A stretch of 64,000 nt of DNA from Streptomyces luteolifulvus (lineage in GTDB: Bacteria; Actinomycetota; Actinomycetes; Streptomycetales; Streptomycetaceae): the NCBI RefSeq assembly GCF_008806595.1, contig NZ_VZRB01000004.1, positions 186,001-250,000 on the forward strand. Direction: 5' to 3'. Below the pieces are notes generated by a model. That model did not search any database, was not told the DNA's origin, and saw nothing but the letters and a program-made list of their open reading frames with translations. Of the stretch, positions 16,628 to 26,289 are shown one piece after another; within the stretch, counting starts at the first letter, position 1; each line of letters starts with the position of its first letter. The position numbers were made by a program, and so were the translations under genes.

Positions 16628-17485
16628 TCAGGTGTGTTCGACGACGGTGTCGGCGAGGACGGGCGCGTCGTCCCTCTCGACGGCGCCGACGGCCACCCGG
16701 ACGGTGCCGTCCCCGCGCCACATACGGATCCGCAGCGTCTCCCCCGGATACACGACCCCGGCGAAGCGCGTCGTGTAGGCGCGCACCCGGGTCACGTCCC
16801 CGCCGAGCAGCGTGTCGACGACGGCCTTCAGGGTGATCCCGTAGGTGCACAGTCCGTGCAGGATGGGCCGGTCGTACCCGGCGACCTTGGCGAATTCCGG
16901 GTCCGCGTGCAGCGGGTTCCAGTCGCCGGAGAGGCGGTAGAGCAGGGCCTGGTCCTCACGGAGCGGCCGCTCCAGGACCCGGTCGGGCGCGCCGGCGGGT
17001 GGTTCGAGGCGGGCGGACGGGCCCCGGTCGCCGCCCCAGCCGCCTTCTCCGCGCAGGAAGATCTGGGAGTCGTTGGTCCACAGCGGGCCGTCGTCGCCGG
17101 TGACCTCGGTGCGCAGGACGAGGACGGCCGCCTTGCCCTTGTCGTACACGGCGGCGATGCCTGAGGTCGCGGTGGCCGTGCCCTGCGCCGGGATCGGACG
17201 GTGGATCTTCAGGATCTGGCCGCCGTGCAGCACGCGCGCGAGGTCGACTTCGATGCCGGGCATGGACAGGCCGCTGATCACTCCGGGCGCGCCGGAGCCC
17301 GCGACGGTGGCGAAGCTCGGCAGGACGTGCAGCCGGGACTCCAGGGTGTAGCGCAGTTCGTCGGGGTCGGTGGCGGGCAGGCCCGCTCCGATGCCGAGGT
17401 GGTAGAGCAGGACGTCCTTGGCGGTCCAGGAGATCTCGCCGGTCCGGGGCTCGGCGGCGAGTGCCTTGGCTGCGTCGATGGGCAT
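16628..17485 (-). CDS. MaoC-type (2E)-enoyl-CoA hydratase
   Basis: A 285-residue double hot-dog hydratase of the multifunctional-enzyme-type-2 kind, with an N-terminal MaoC-like half and a C-terminal catalytic half. The hydratase-2 motif is YRLSGDWNPLHADPEFAKVAGYDRPILHG (Asp and His catalytic). It adds water to trans-2-enoyl-CoA. It resembles the Hsd4B-type protein of actinobacterial sterol catabolism. ATG at 17485 sits behind CAGGAGCCTC. It is the first gene of the operon, with a 14-bp inverted repeat and a KstR-type box upstream. Confidence 0.9.
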   Translation of the reverse strand: MPIDAAKALAAEPRTGEISWTAKDVLLYHLGIGAGLPATDPDELRYTLESRLHVLPSFATVAGSGAPGVISGLSMPGIEVDLARVLHGGQILKIHRPIPAQGTATATSGIAAVYDKGKAAVLVLRTEVTGDDGPLWTNDSQIFLRGEGGWGGDRGPSARLEPPAGAPDRVLERPLREDQALLYRLSGDWNPLHADPEFAKVAGYDRPILHGLCTYGITLKAVVDTLLGGDVTRVRAYTTRFAGVVYPGETLRIRMWRGDGTVRVAVGAVERDDAPVLADTVVEHT

Positions 17486-17520
17486 GAGGCTCCTGATCAC
17501 GACGGTCGCTGGTGGAAGAG

Positions 17521-17560
17521 ACCTCGGTGCGGCCGTCCGCACCGTCGGCCGCACCGAGGT
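17521..17560. repeat. Perfect 14-bp inverted repeat in the leader of the MaoC operon
   Basis: ACCTCGGTGCGGCC (17521-17534) and GGCCGCACCGAGGT (17547-17560) are exact reverse complements with a 12-nt loop. It lies between the MaoC start (17485) and the KstR-type box (17576), so it would be a stable hairpin in the leader RNA, or a binding site. No T-run follows. Confidence 0.7.
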
Positions 17561-17575
17561 CGCCACGGGCCGATC

Positions 17576-17589
17576 TAGAACGCGTTCCA
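17576..17589. promoter_or_regulatory. KstR-type operator upstream of the MaoC operon
   Basis: The sequence TAGAACGCGTTCCA exactly fits TNNAACNNGTTNNA, the operator described for KstR of mycobacteria and rhodococci. It lies 91 bp before the MaoC start in the intergenic region shared with the rightward sensor-kinase unit. A KstR-like protein is encoded at 31147. Confidence 0.7.
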
Positions 17590-17762
17590 GTCCGGCGCAC
17601 CCTGTATAGCCCAGCACTGCGCAGTTGGGAAGACTCCTGACGGGGTGTCAGCTGAACCAGGGACGCGGCATGATCCGGCAGGTGGGGCCGTGACATGTGT
17701 CCTGCCGGAGTCCGTACAAGCGGATCTGCCGGACGGCACGGCGAATTCGTAGCCTCGGGGAC

Positions 17763-17900
17763 ATGAAGGCCATGGGGGAACGGAACACGGCCCGCGAGAA
17801 CACAGCCGGGCGACGACCGCTCGGGGTGCGTGGGGTGAGCGGGCTTGGGGTGAACGGGCGAGGGATGAGTGGGCGAGGGATGAGCGGGGTGCAGGGATGA
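17763..17900 (+). CDS. Possible small leader ORF (45 aa) coupled to the sensor kinase
   Basis: ATG at 17763 with GGGG 2-6 nt upstream, and a stop that overlaps the kinase start as ATGA. The peptide is Gly/Arg-rich and repetitive (GVRGVSGLGVNG, GRGMSGRGMSG). The last part is built from two 15-bp units (GGGCGAGGGATGAGY) and related GGGGTGNG triplets. It could be a true translationally coupled small protein or a variable tandem repeat in the leader. The evidence is the ribosome site and the ATGA junction. Confidence 0.3.
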   Translation: MKAMGERNTARENTAGRRPLGVRGVSGLGVNGRGMSGRGMSGVQG

Positions 17901-19159
17901 AGGGGATGCAGAGGATCCGTGGAGTGCGCGGGATGCTCGACGGCGCCGCATCCCGGAGGGCGGAGGCGGCCCGGTGCAGGGCCGAGCATCGGGCGGCCCG
18001 CAAGGCCGGGAAAGCACTGGAGAGCCCGGGCCCGCCGCCCAGCGGCTTCACCCTGCTGCCGTGGCTGCTGATGGGCATGGGCGCGTTCTCCAACCTCTTC
18101 CAGGGCAAGACGCCGAACCCTTTGATCGGCGGTCTGGGTCTGCTCGTCTTCAACTCCCTCTACATCTACGTCGTCTTCCGCGCCTTCGTGAAGGAGACCC
18201 GCGAGTCGACCTCCACCCGGGTGGCGCTGCTTCTGATGGGCCTGATCACCTGCGGTCTCGCCATCGGCTACGGCGGCAGCTGGCTGTACTTCTTCCCGCT
18301 GCTCGGCCTGGCGGCCGGGGCGACCCTGCGGGGACCGAACCTCGGCCGGATCGGTCTCGGCCTGACCGTGGTCGCGGCGCTGATCTCCGCGTTCCGGGGC
18401 GGATGGGACGCGATCAACGTCGCCTACGGCACCCTGCTGTCGACGATGGTGACGGCGGCGATCCTGTCCCTGTCCGAGGCGGTTCGGGACCTGCGGGCCG
18501 CCCGCGAAGAACTGGCCCGGCGCGCGGTCGAACAGGAACGCCTGCGGTTCTCCCGCGATCTGCACGATCTGCTCGGCCACACCCTCTCGGTGATCGTGGT
18601 CAAGTCGGAGGCGGCCCGCCGGCTGGCCTCCCGTGACCTGGACGCGACGCTGCTCCAGATCGCCGATATCGAGTCGGTCGGCCGCCAGGCCCTCACGGAG
18701 ATCCGCGAGGCCGTGACCGGCTACCGCGAGGGCAGCCTCACCACCGAGCTCGACCGGGCCCATTCCGCCCTCACCGCGGCGGGCGTCGTCGCCGTGGTAC
18801 GGCAGTCGGGCCCGCCGCTCGCCCCGGGGACCGAGGCCCTGCTCGGCTGGGTGGTCCGCGAGGCGGTCACGAACGTCGTGCGGCACAGCGGCGCGGCCCG
18901 CTGCGAGATCACGGTCTCCGGCGAGACGGAACGCGTCCGGCTGAAGGTGACGGACGACGGCACGGGTGCCGTCACCCCGGGCGCGCCCGGGGAGGGCATC
19001 GGCGGCACCGGTCTGAGGGGGCTGACGGAACGCCTGGCTGCGGCGGGCGGCTCCCTGACGGCCGGGCCAGGACCGCGGGGCGGGTTCGTGATGACGGCGG
19101 AACTTCCGGTGGAGTCCTCGGAGTTGGCGGATCCGACCATGACCAGGCAGCCGGCGTGA
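17897..19159 (+). CDS. DesK-type sensor histidine kinase
   Basis: A 420-residue membrane kinase. A basic N-terminus is followed by about six hydrophobic helices (residues ~50-195). The HisKA_3 phosphoacceptor block RFSRDLHDLLGHTLSVIVVK follows, then an HATPase domain (WVVREAVTNVVRHSGA N-box; VTDDGTG; GGTGLRGLTERL). It autophosphorylates on His and passes phosphate to the response regulator encoded at 19239. ATG at 17897 with GGGG/AGGG just upstream. The architecture is that of membrane-state sensors of the DesK family; the signal is unknown. Confidence 0.92.
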   Translation: MKGMQRIRGVRGMLDGAASRRAEAARCRAEHRAARKAGKALESPGPPPSGFTLLPWLLMGMGAFSNLFQGKTPNPLIGGLGLLVFNSLYIYVVFRAFVKETRESTSTRVALLLMGLITCGLAIGYGGSWLYFFPLLGLAAGATLRGPNLGRIGLGLTVVAALISAFRGGWDAINVAYGTLLSTMVTAAILSLSEAVRDLRAAREELARRAVEQERLRFSRDLHDLLGHTLSVIVVKSEAARRLASRDLDATLLQIADIESVGRQALTEIREAVTGYREGSLTTELDRAHSALTAAGVVAVVRQSGPPLAPGTEALLGWVVREAVTNVVRHSGAARCEITVSGETERVRLKVTDDGTGAVTPGAPGEGIGGTGLRGLTERLAAAGGSLTAGPGPRGGFVMTAELPVESSELADPTMTRQPA

Positions 19160-19238
19160 ACGGGAGCGGACGGCCGGGGCCGGGGCAAAGTCCCAGCTCC
19201 AGGGTCCGCGGAGGGTCCCGGCGGCCTACCCTTGGGTC

Positions 19239-19880
19239 GTGAACGAGATGCCCCGGGACCATCGGCCCGCCAAGTCCATCAGGGTTCTGCTCGCCGAGGA
19301 CCAGGGGATGATGCGGGGCGCGCTGGCGCTGCTGCTCGGGATGGAAGAGGACATCGAGGTCGTGGCGCAGGTGGCCGCCGGGGACAAGATCGTGGACGCG
19401 GCCCTCCTCCACCGCCCGGATGTCGCGCTCCTCGACATCGAACTGCCGGGCATGAGCGGGCTGGACGCGGCCGCCGAGCTGCGCGAGCAGGTGCCCGACT
19501 GCCGGGTGCTGATCCTCACCACCTTCGGCCGGCCCGGCTATCTGCGGCGGGCCATGGAGGCGGGGGCCGCCGGTTTCCTGGTCAAGGACGGGCCCGTCGA
19601 GGAACTGGCCGGCTCGATCCGCCGGGTGCTGACCGGGGAGACGGTGATCGACCCGGCCCTCGCGGCGGCCGCGCTCAGCGCCGGGCCCAGTCCGCTCACG
19701 GCCCGCGAGTGCGATGTGCTCCGGGCGTCGGCGGACGGCGCGACGGTCGCCGACATCGCGTCGGCGCTCCGTCTCTCGGAGTCCACGGTCCGCAACTACC
19801 TCTCCTCCGCGATCGGCAAGACAGGGACACGCAACCGGACGGAGGCGATGCGGGAGGCACGGCGGCAGGGGTGGTTGTAG
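19239..19880 (+). CDS. NarL/LuxR-family response regulator
   Basis: A 213-residue DNA-binding partner of the kinase at 17897. The receiver domain has the acidic pair in LLAEDQGMMRG, phospho-Asp in VALLDIELPGMSG, Thr in LILTTFG and Lys in FLVKDGP. The C-terminal LuxR helix-turn-helix has LTARECDVLRASADGATVADIA and LSESTVRNYLSSAIGKTG. The start is GTG at 19239, 79 bp after the kinase stop. The DesR-like arrangement suggests control of membrane-lipid or envelope genes, but no target site is apparent. Confidence 0.9.
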   Translation: MNEMPRDHRPAKSIRVLLAEDQGMMRGALALLLGMEEDIEVVAQVAAGDKIVDAALLHRPDVALLDIELPGMSGLDAAAELREQVPDCRVLILTTFGRPGYLRRAMEAGAAGFLVKDGPVEELAGSIRRVLTGETVIDPALAAAALSAGPSPLTARECDVLRASADGATVADIASALRLSESTVRNYLSSAIGKTGTRNRTEAMREARRQGWL

Positions 19881-19885
19881 AGCGG

Positions 19886-20701
19886 CTATTTCGTCACCTC
19901 CACCGACTTGTAGGCCGCGCCCTCCGGCGCCAGGCACACGAACCAGTTGTACGGGGAGCCGTCCACCGGGCGGATCACCTGTTCGTCGCTGTTGACGTCC
20001 GAGCCCGCGGGCACTCGGTGGATCTCGGTCATCCCGCCGCCCTTCCATCTGCAGGTGACTCGCTGGGCGGTCTTGGCGACCTTGCCGATGACCAGGCGTT
20101 GGGGGCCGTCGGAACCGGGCACCAGAGGCAGGGCACCGGCCTGGATGTCCGTGCCGGACAGGGTGTCCGTCCTGCTGACCGTGTTCTGCATCACCGGCGC
20201 GAACTTGTCCCCGACGCTGCGGAACACGAAGTACGAGATCTTGCCGACCAACTCCGAGGCCTGGCGCACGTCTACCGGCCGTACCCCGGATTCGGCCATC
20301 GCATCCAGTTGTCGCTGCGCCTCCACCTCGTCCCGTGGGACTCCCCACACCTCGATCCTGACGAACCACGCCCTGCCCCCGTCCGAACCGGTCGCGAGCA
20401 GCGTCTGCTGAGGCGCGTACACATGCCGCTCCTCCGCCGTCGGCGGCTGCGTCGCCACCGGCGCCACGCGCCCCCCGCCCTCTCCCGGCAGCCCCGCCAC
20501 CGCCAGCGTCGCCGAAGAGGCCGCCAGGGCCAGGGCCGTGGCCGCCGTCACCGCCCACCTGCGTGCTCTGCGGCGCCTGCCGCCCCGTACCACCGCGTCG
20601 TACGGGGCTATGCCGATCTCGACCTCGTCCGCCGCGTCGGCCAGCAGGAGGGCGATGTCGCTGTTCGTCATGTCGTGGTTCGTCTTCCCGTCCGCGTTCA
20701 T
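19886..20701 (-). CDS. Membrane-anchored putative anti-sigma factor
   Basis: A 271-residue protein with a cytoplasmic N-terminus (~50 residues, IALLLADAADEVEIG), one membrane helix (WAVTAATALALAASSATLAV, about residues 50-70) and a ~200-residue extracytoplasmic domain with an isolated Cys pair. The topology, size and position right after a SigE-family sigma gene suggest that it holds that sigma factor at the membrane. No zinc-binding ZAS motif is present. ATG at 20701 has GGAGGGCGG upstream. It would overlap the intact sigma stop as TGATG, the usual coupled arrangement. Confidence 0.7.
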   Translation of the reverse strand: MNADGKTNHDMTNSDIALLLADAADEVEIGIAPYDAVVRGGRRRRARRWAVTAATALALAASSATLAVAGLPGEGGGRVAPVATQPPTAEERHVYAPQQTLLATGSDGGRAWFVRIEVWGVPRDEVEAQRQLDAMAESGVRPVDVRQASELVGKISYFVFRSVGDKFAPVMQNTVSRTDTLSGTDIQAGALPLVPGSDGPQRLVIGKVAKTAQRVTCRWKGGGMTEIHRVPAGSDVNSDEQVIRPVDGSPYNWFVCLAPEGAAYKSVEVTK

Positions 20702-20720
20702 CACTTCCGCCCTCCGCTCG

Positions 20721-21240
20721 TCACCATTCCGGCCAGCCCCGGTATGGCGCGCAGCTTCGCGATCCCTTCGCCGCGTTGCTCTTCACCGCGCCCACGGAAC
20801 AGCCCATCGCCTCCGCCGTCTGTGTCTCGGTGAGGTCCTCCCAGTACCGCAGGACCACCGCCTCCCGCTGCCGTGGCGGCAGTTGGGCGAGCGCCGTCAG
20901 CAGGGCGCTGCGGTCCTCGGCCTGGGAGATGCGGTCACCGGTGTCGGCGACCTCGCGCACCAGGCCCGAGTCGTCCTTCGGCGCCAGGAACTCTTTGAGG
21001 CGTCTGCGGTGCTTCCGGGCATGCGCGTTGATCATCACGCGTCGTACGTACGCCTCCGGGTCGTCCGCCGAGCCGACCCTGCGCCAGGCCACATAGACCT
21101 GTTCGAGGGTCGACTGGACGAGGTCCTCCGCGGCGTGCTGCTCCCCCGTGAGGAGAAATGCCGTCCGCATCAGCCGCGGCCAGCGGCCGGTGACAAAACT
21201 CTGGAACTCCCTGTCCCGAGCCTGTTTGCGATCCCCCATG
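20721..21240 (-). CDS. SigE-family ECF RNA polymerase sigma factor, C-terminus frameshifted
   Basis: A ~172-residue ECF sigma factor. Region 2 is RLMRTAFLLTGEQHAAEDLVQ with VYVAWRR, and region 4 is LPPRQREAVVLRYWEDLT with AEAMGCSVGAVKSNAAKG. ATG at 21240 follows CTAGGAGGTG. After SNAAKG the frame changes: the read frame gives SRSCAPYRGWPEW and stops at 20721, whereas the neighbouring frame gives IAKLRAIPGLAGMVTSGGRK and stops at 20703, overlapping the anti-sigma start. One base appears to be missing around 20763-20767. The promoter-recognition helices precede the break, so function may survive. Confidence 0.85.
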
Positions 21241-21248
21241 GGCACCTC

Positions 21249-21415
21249 CTAGATATTCAAAGGAGTCCATGGGCCGCCCGGACCGTTGCCTCGGCCCGCG
21301 GAGAATTTTCGCTCCAGCCGCACCAGCATCAGTATCAGCACCACCCCGCCGAGCAGCACTCCGGTCCTCGTCCGGAACGCCGACGCGTAGCCCTCCGTCA
21401 GGGGCACCTGGCGTA
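21249..21415 (-). pseudogene. 3' remnant of an MFS efflux transporter gene
   Basis: The minus-strand frame ending in TAG at 21249 reads VPLTEGYASAFRTRTG followed by a hydrophobic helix (VLLGGVVLILMLVRLERKFS). This is the typical last transmembrane segment and tail of an EmrB/QacA-type MFS exporter. Nothing of the other ~450 residues is found. It abuts a rightward remnant at about 21415 and directly precedes the sigma gene's ribosome site. Confidence 0.6.
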
Positions 21416-21646
21416 TCACTGCCCGTCCAACGCGCGCTCATCGACCGGCGGGGCCACCAGGCGGGCGCGACGCTCTCCGCGGAGGACGGCAGCTACCGCC
21501 TCGCGGTCCCCGCACAGGGCGCCTACGTCCTCGCCGCGAAGGCCACCGGCCACCGCCCGCACGCCTCGTCCGCGACCCATGTGGGTGACGACAGCGCTGT
21601 CGACGTGGATCTCTCGCTGCCGGGTGAGGCGGTCTCCACACCCTGA
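21416..21646 (+). pseudogene. 3' remnant encoding a carboxypeptidase-regulatory-like beta domain
   Basis: The frame ALIDRRGHQAGATLSAEDG, SYRLAVPAQGAYVLAAKATG and HVGDDSAVDVDLSLPGE matches the carboxypeptidase-regulatory-like beta-sandwich repeats found at the ends of Streptomyces surface or MFS-associated proteins. No start codon or upstream domain exists. The preserved part begins exactly where the leftward MFS remnant begins, so both genes seem to have lost their 5' parts in one deletion. Confidence 0.55.
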
Positions 21647-21767
21647 GAGGACTTGTTCCGCTCGCATCCACCCGGCGTTCACGTCATGCAGGGTTCGCCG
21701 ACGCACCATCCGTCCTGTGATCGTCTGAGCGTGTCTGACGGGGACTCAGGGACGGATGGTGCGGGGG

Positions 21768-22757
<990 letters not shown>

Positions 22758-22918
22758 GAGGACGGTCTTCTTCGGACAGATGGGCGATACGGTGCGGCAT
22801 GTCGACTCCTCGCAGTCGGCCACGCCCCGGGGCCGGTCGCACGGTCGCCGGGGTCCTTCGCACCGACCCTTGCGAGGGACGCCGACTCAGGCCATCCCAA
22901 GGCCCTATGGCACCGGCC

Positions 22919-22931
22919 TATATTGGGCGCA
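22919..22931 (+). promoter_or_regulatory. Leaderless-type -10 element of the XRE regulator
   Basis: TATATT (22919-22924) lies 6 nt before the ATG at 22931 and no ribosome site is present. This is the geometry of a leaderless transcript starting at the start codon, common for Streptomyces regulators. Confidence 0.5.
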
Positions 22932-24174
22932 TGGGGGACTCCCGCCCGGACCTGTGGTCCCACCCGCAGCTCGTTTCCGCCGTCGCCGCCAAGGACTGGG
23001 GCGCCGTCTTTCGCACGTTCAGGAAGCTCACCGGTATGAGTCAGACCAAGCTCGGTGAGCGCGTCGGCCTGGTGCAGCCCGACGTCTCCGACATCGAGCG
23101 GGGACGTCGCCGGGTGACGTCGGCGGAGGTGCGGCAGCGCATCATGGAGGGTCTCGGTATCCCTGCGGAGTTGGCCACAGGGCGGCCGTCCGAGGCGTCT
23201 GCCGTCCCCGCGCTGGTGCTCCCTGGCCCCGCGCCGGACGACGATCTGCTGACCCGGGTGACGAGTGTCGTCGGCAACGGACACCGGGTGGACGCTCCCA
23301 CCCTTGGCTGGCTTGACAGGCTGCTCGCCGAGCACCGCCGGGCCGAGGACGAGATCGGCTCGCGCCCGCTGGTGGACGTGATGCGGCAGCAGCTTCGTAC
23401 GGTCGTCGACCTGTACGCCTCCGCCCGTGGCCGGCTCGCTGACCGGGTGGTCCGTCTCGCCTCCGAGCACGCGCAGTTCCTTGCGTGGATGGCGCAGGAC
23501 CGGGCGCAGACGGCCGCTGCGCTGGCCTGGTACGACCGGTCCCACGAGTGGGCGTTGGAGGCCGCAGACGCCAACATGGCCGCCACGACGCTCAGTATGA
23601 AGGCGCACATGGCGTGGTCGGGCGGACGCGGGGACCGGACCGTCCGGCTCGCCGAGGCTGCCCGGTGGTCGGCGCCGGGGACGTCGCTCGGGGTCCAGGG
23701 CATGGCGGCGCAGATGGCTGCCCGGGCCACGCGCTGAACGGCGACGCGGACGAATCTGACCGCCTGCTGGACGAGGCGCAGGATCTGATCAGCCGGGCGG
23801 CGGAGCACCCGGAGGACGAGCCGGTCTGGATGTACTTCTACAGCGAGACCTGGTTCACGCTCCAGCGGGGCATGGCCGCACTGCACCTGCGGGACTGGCG
23901 GACGGCCGTCGACCACCTGACGGTGGGGCTGGCCGCGCTGCCGGACGGGTACCGGCGTGACCGGGCGTGGTACCGGGCGTGCCTGGCGCACGCCTACGCG
24001 GGAGCTGGTGAGGCTGCGCAGTCTCTCGTGGTCGCTCTGGACGCGGTGCCTGATGCCGCAGCCGTGGGCCGTCCCCACTCATGGAATGAGCTGCACACGT
24101 CGGCCGGCATGCTGCTGCGCCGGGGTGCGTCGGAGGGTCGGCAGCTCGTTGCTGCTCTGCGCGAGTACGACTGA
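22931..24174 (+). pseudogene. XRE-family regulator with TPR-like C-terminal domain, frameshifted
   Basis: The N-terminal ~80 residues contain a helix-turn-helix (TGMSQTKLGERVGLVQPDVS, DIERGRRRVTS). The remaining ~330 residues are helical TPR-like repeats, as in the large Streptomyces families of XRE/TPR regulators. The first frame ends at 23737 (AARATR). The protein clearly continues in the next frame (RAHALNGDADESDRLLDEAQ) to 24174. One C missing from GGGCC at 23724-23728 would explain it. With one base restored the product would be ~414 residues, so a sequencing error is possible. Confidence 0.8.
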
Positions 24175-24369
24175 CTCACCTCGTCGCGCAACGGGTGACC
24201 TCGGCGGAGGTCCGGCATGCGGAGGCGGCGACGGCGAGAGCTGCCCAGGCGGGGATGTCGCGCTTCACCGGACTGTGCGTGAGTCGGCGGACCCGGAGCC
24301 GCTGGCCAGGAAGAGACGGACGTCTCACGGACCCTGCGGACCCGGTGGACGCCCCTTAGGGTGGCAGAC

Positions 24370-25326
24370 GTGTCGTACGTAGGCCCTGACTTCGATCCGC
24401 CCCAGCCCCGCCGTCCCCGCCGGCGCCCGATGACCGTCGCGCTCGCCGCGCTCGTGCCCGGGGCGTTGCTGGGGTGGGTGGTGTACGAGGCGACTGGCGG
24501 GACGTCGGACAAGAGCGTCGGGACGCCCGGCGCCTCCGCGAGCACGCTCGCCTCGGCGGCCGACGACGGCGCCGGGAAGCCGAGCGCGTCCTCGACGGAC
24601 ACACCACGGACGCCCTCGCCCACCTCCAGGTCATCCGCCCCCGCCGCCTCCGGGCCCCTCAAGGGCAAGGTCGTCGTCATCGACCCCGGCCACAACCCCG
24701 ACAACTTCCGGCACACCACCGAAATCAACCGCAAGGTGGATATCGGGACCAACCGGAAGGAGTGCGACACCACCGGCACCTCCACCAACTCCGGTTACAC
24801 CGAGGCGAAGTTCACACTCGACGTCGCGCACCGGATGCGTTCGTTCCTCCAGCAGCAGGGCGCCACCGTGAAGCTGACACAGGACGGCGACCGGGCGTAC
24901 GGGCCCTGCGTGGACGAGCGCGCGCGGATCGGCAACAAGGCGCACGCCGATGCCGTGGTGTCACTGCACGCGGACGGATCGTCAGCCGGCAACCGCGGCT
25001 TTCATGTGATCCTTCCGGGCGCAGTGGACGAGGGTGCCGCCGACACCGGCGCGATCGTCGCCCCTTCCCGTGACCTCGGCGAGCGGATCGCGGGCAACTT
25101 CGTCCGGGTCACCGGCAGCGCGCCGTCCAACTATGTCGGCGAAGGTACCGGTCTCGTCACACGTAAGGACCTGGGCGGTCTCAATCTGTCAACGGTTCCC
25201 AAGGTGTTCATCGAGTGCGGCAACATGCGCGATAGCAAGGACGCGGCACAGCTGACCAGCGGTGCGTGGCGGCAGAAAGCGGCGCAGGGGATCTCTGAGG
25301 GAATCGTGAGTTTCCTGCGCGGGTAG
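24370..25326 (+). CDS. N-acetylmuramoyl-L-alanine amidase (Amidase_3), membrane-anchored
   Basis: A 318-residue cell-wall hydrolase that cuts the MurNAc-L-Ala bond. A short basic cytoplasmic tail precedes one membrane helix (residues ~22-40, TVALAALVPGALLGWVVY), then a Ser/Thr/Pro linker, then the zinc amidase domain. Zinc and catalytic residues are in VVVIDPGHN, SGYTEAKFTLDVAHRM, VVSLHADGS and KVFIECGNM. The preferred start is GTG at 24370 with AGGGTGG 6 nt upstream; GTG at 24361 is an alternative. An unusual ~40-residue insert with a Cys pair lies after the first motif. Confidence 0.92.
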   Translation: MSYVGPDFDPPQPRRPRRRPMTVALAALVPGALLGWVVYEATGGTSDKSVGTPGASASTLASAADDGAGKPSASSTDTPRTPSPTSRSSAPAASGPLKGKVVVIDPGHNPDNFRHTTEINRKVDIGTNRKECDTTGTSTNSGYTEAKFTLDVAHRMRSFLQQQGATVKLTQDGDRAYGPCVDERARIGNKAHADAVVSLHADGSSAGNRGFHVILPGAVDEGAADTGAIVAPSRDLGERIAGNFVRVTGSAPSNYVGEGTGLVTRKDLGGLNLSTVPKVFIECGNMRDSKDAAQLTSGAWRQKAAQGISEGIVSFLRG

Positions 25327-25421
25327 ATCCTTTCGCGCTGATCCCGACGGACAGCGTGATCGTGCGGACGATAGGGTCGTCCACCGATGCCGACGACGAG
25401 ACGACTGACGAAGGACCTGAC

Positions 25422-26192
25422 GTGAATATCCGCTCCCTCACTCGGGGCGACGGCGTGGTGATCGGAGCAGCGGTGTTGCTGTTCATCGCGTCGTTCCTCA
25501 ACCTGTACACCATCCGCGGTTACGACGTGGACGCAAACGCGTGGGACAGCCTCGGCCTGGGCCTCGGCATCTACATGGGCGGGGTCATCGGTGGCGCCCT
25601 GATTGTCGTCAACCGCTGCCTTCCGCAGCCGCGCAAGGTCGTCGGCCTCGACCTGGCGACGGTGGGCGTGGCGTTCACGGTCCTCTCGGCGTGGAGCCTG
25701 TTCTGGTCGCTGGTGGACAGCGGTGAGGGCACCAGCGCCGCCGCCGGTCTCATCCTCGGCTTCATCGCCGCCCTGCTCCTGGCGGGCGGCGCCGTGGCCA
25801 CCCCCCTCGTCCCGGTCCTCCAGGCCGCCCTCGTCCCGGCCCCCAGGCCGGCGGCCCCCCAGCCCCACGGCGCCCAGCCGCAGGGCGGTTACGGCTACCC
25901 GGGTGGCCAGCAGCCCGGTCAGCCGGGGCAGCCGTACGGCGGTCAGCCGCAGGGTGGTCAGCCCTACGGCGGGCAGCCGCAGGCGCCGGCGCCGGACTTC
26001 TCGCCGTTCTGGTTCGCCGTGCCGGTGCCGCGCCCGCTGTTCTCGGAGGACGGTTCGCAGACGCCGGTCGCCGAACTCGCGCCGGGCACCTGGTACCTGG
26101 CCGTCGAGCAGCGCGGTGGCGCGCTCGTCGCGCAGACGCAGGACGGCCGCCGCGGCGTGCTCCAGGACACCTCGGGCATCCAGCGCGGCTGA
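25422..26192 (+). CDS. Membrane protein with Gln/Gly/Pro-rich cytoplasmic segment
   Basis: A 256-residue protein. Four hydrophobic helices occupy residues ~10-140 (GVVIGAAVLLFIASFLNLYT and others). A low-complexity segment follows with repeated GQPQGGQPYGGQPQ units, then a compact ~60-residue C-terminal domain (PGTWYLAVEQRGGALVAQTQ, DGRRGVLQDTSGIQRG). This resembles DUF5336-like actinobacterial envelope proteins. GTG at 25422 has AAGGA upstream. No enzymatic motif is present, and a terminator follows. Confidence 0.75.
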   Translation: MNIRSLTRGDGVVIGAAVLLFIASFLNLYTIRGYDVDANAWDSLGLGLGIYMGGVIGGALIVVNRCLPQPRKVVGLDLATVGVAFTVLSAWSLFWSLVDSGEGTSAAAGLILGFIAALLLAGGAVATPLVPVLQAALVPAPRPAAPQPHGAQPQGGYGYPGGQQPGQPGQPYGGQPQGGQPYGGQPQAPAPDFSPFWFAVPVPRPLFSEDGSQTPVAELAPGTWYLAVEQRGGALVAQTQDGRRGVLQDTSGIQRG

Positions 26193-26212
26193 CGCCCGGC
26201 CCCTCTCACGAC

Positions 26213-26242
26213 CGGCCCCTCTCCCTTCCGGGCGAGGGGCCG
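26213..26242 (+). terminator. Intrinsic-type terminator
   Basis: CGGCCCCTC (26213-26221) pairs perfectly with GAGGGGCCG (26234-26242), followed by TTGT. It lies 20 bp after the stop of the membrane-protein gene and before the oxidoreductase gene. Confidence 0.75.
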
Positions 26243-26289
26243 TTGTCGTACAGTCGCCCCCTTGGCTGACACACCGTCAGGAGGCAGGC

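Noticed and set aside
24180..24360. Short stretch resembling RVTSAEVR of the XRE regulator after its stop
   Set aside because: Only eight residues are similar, codon bias is lost after it and no start exists; too short to call a duplication.
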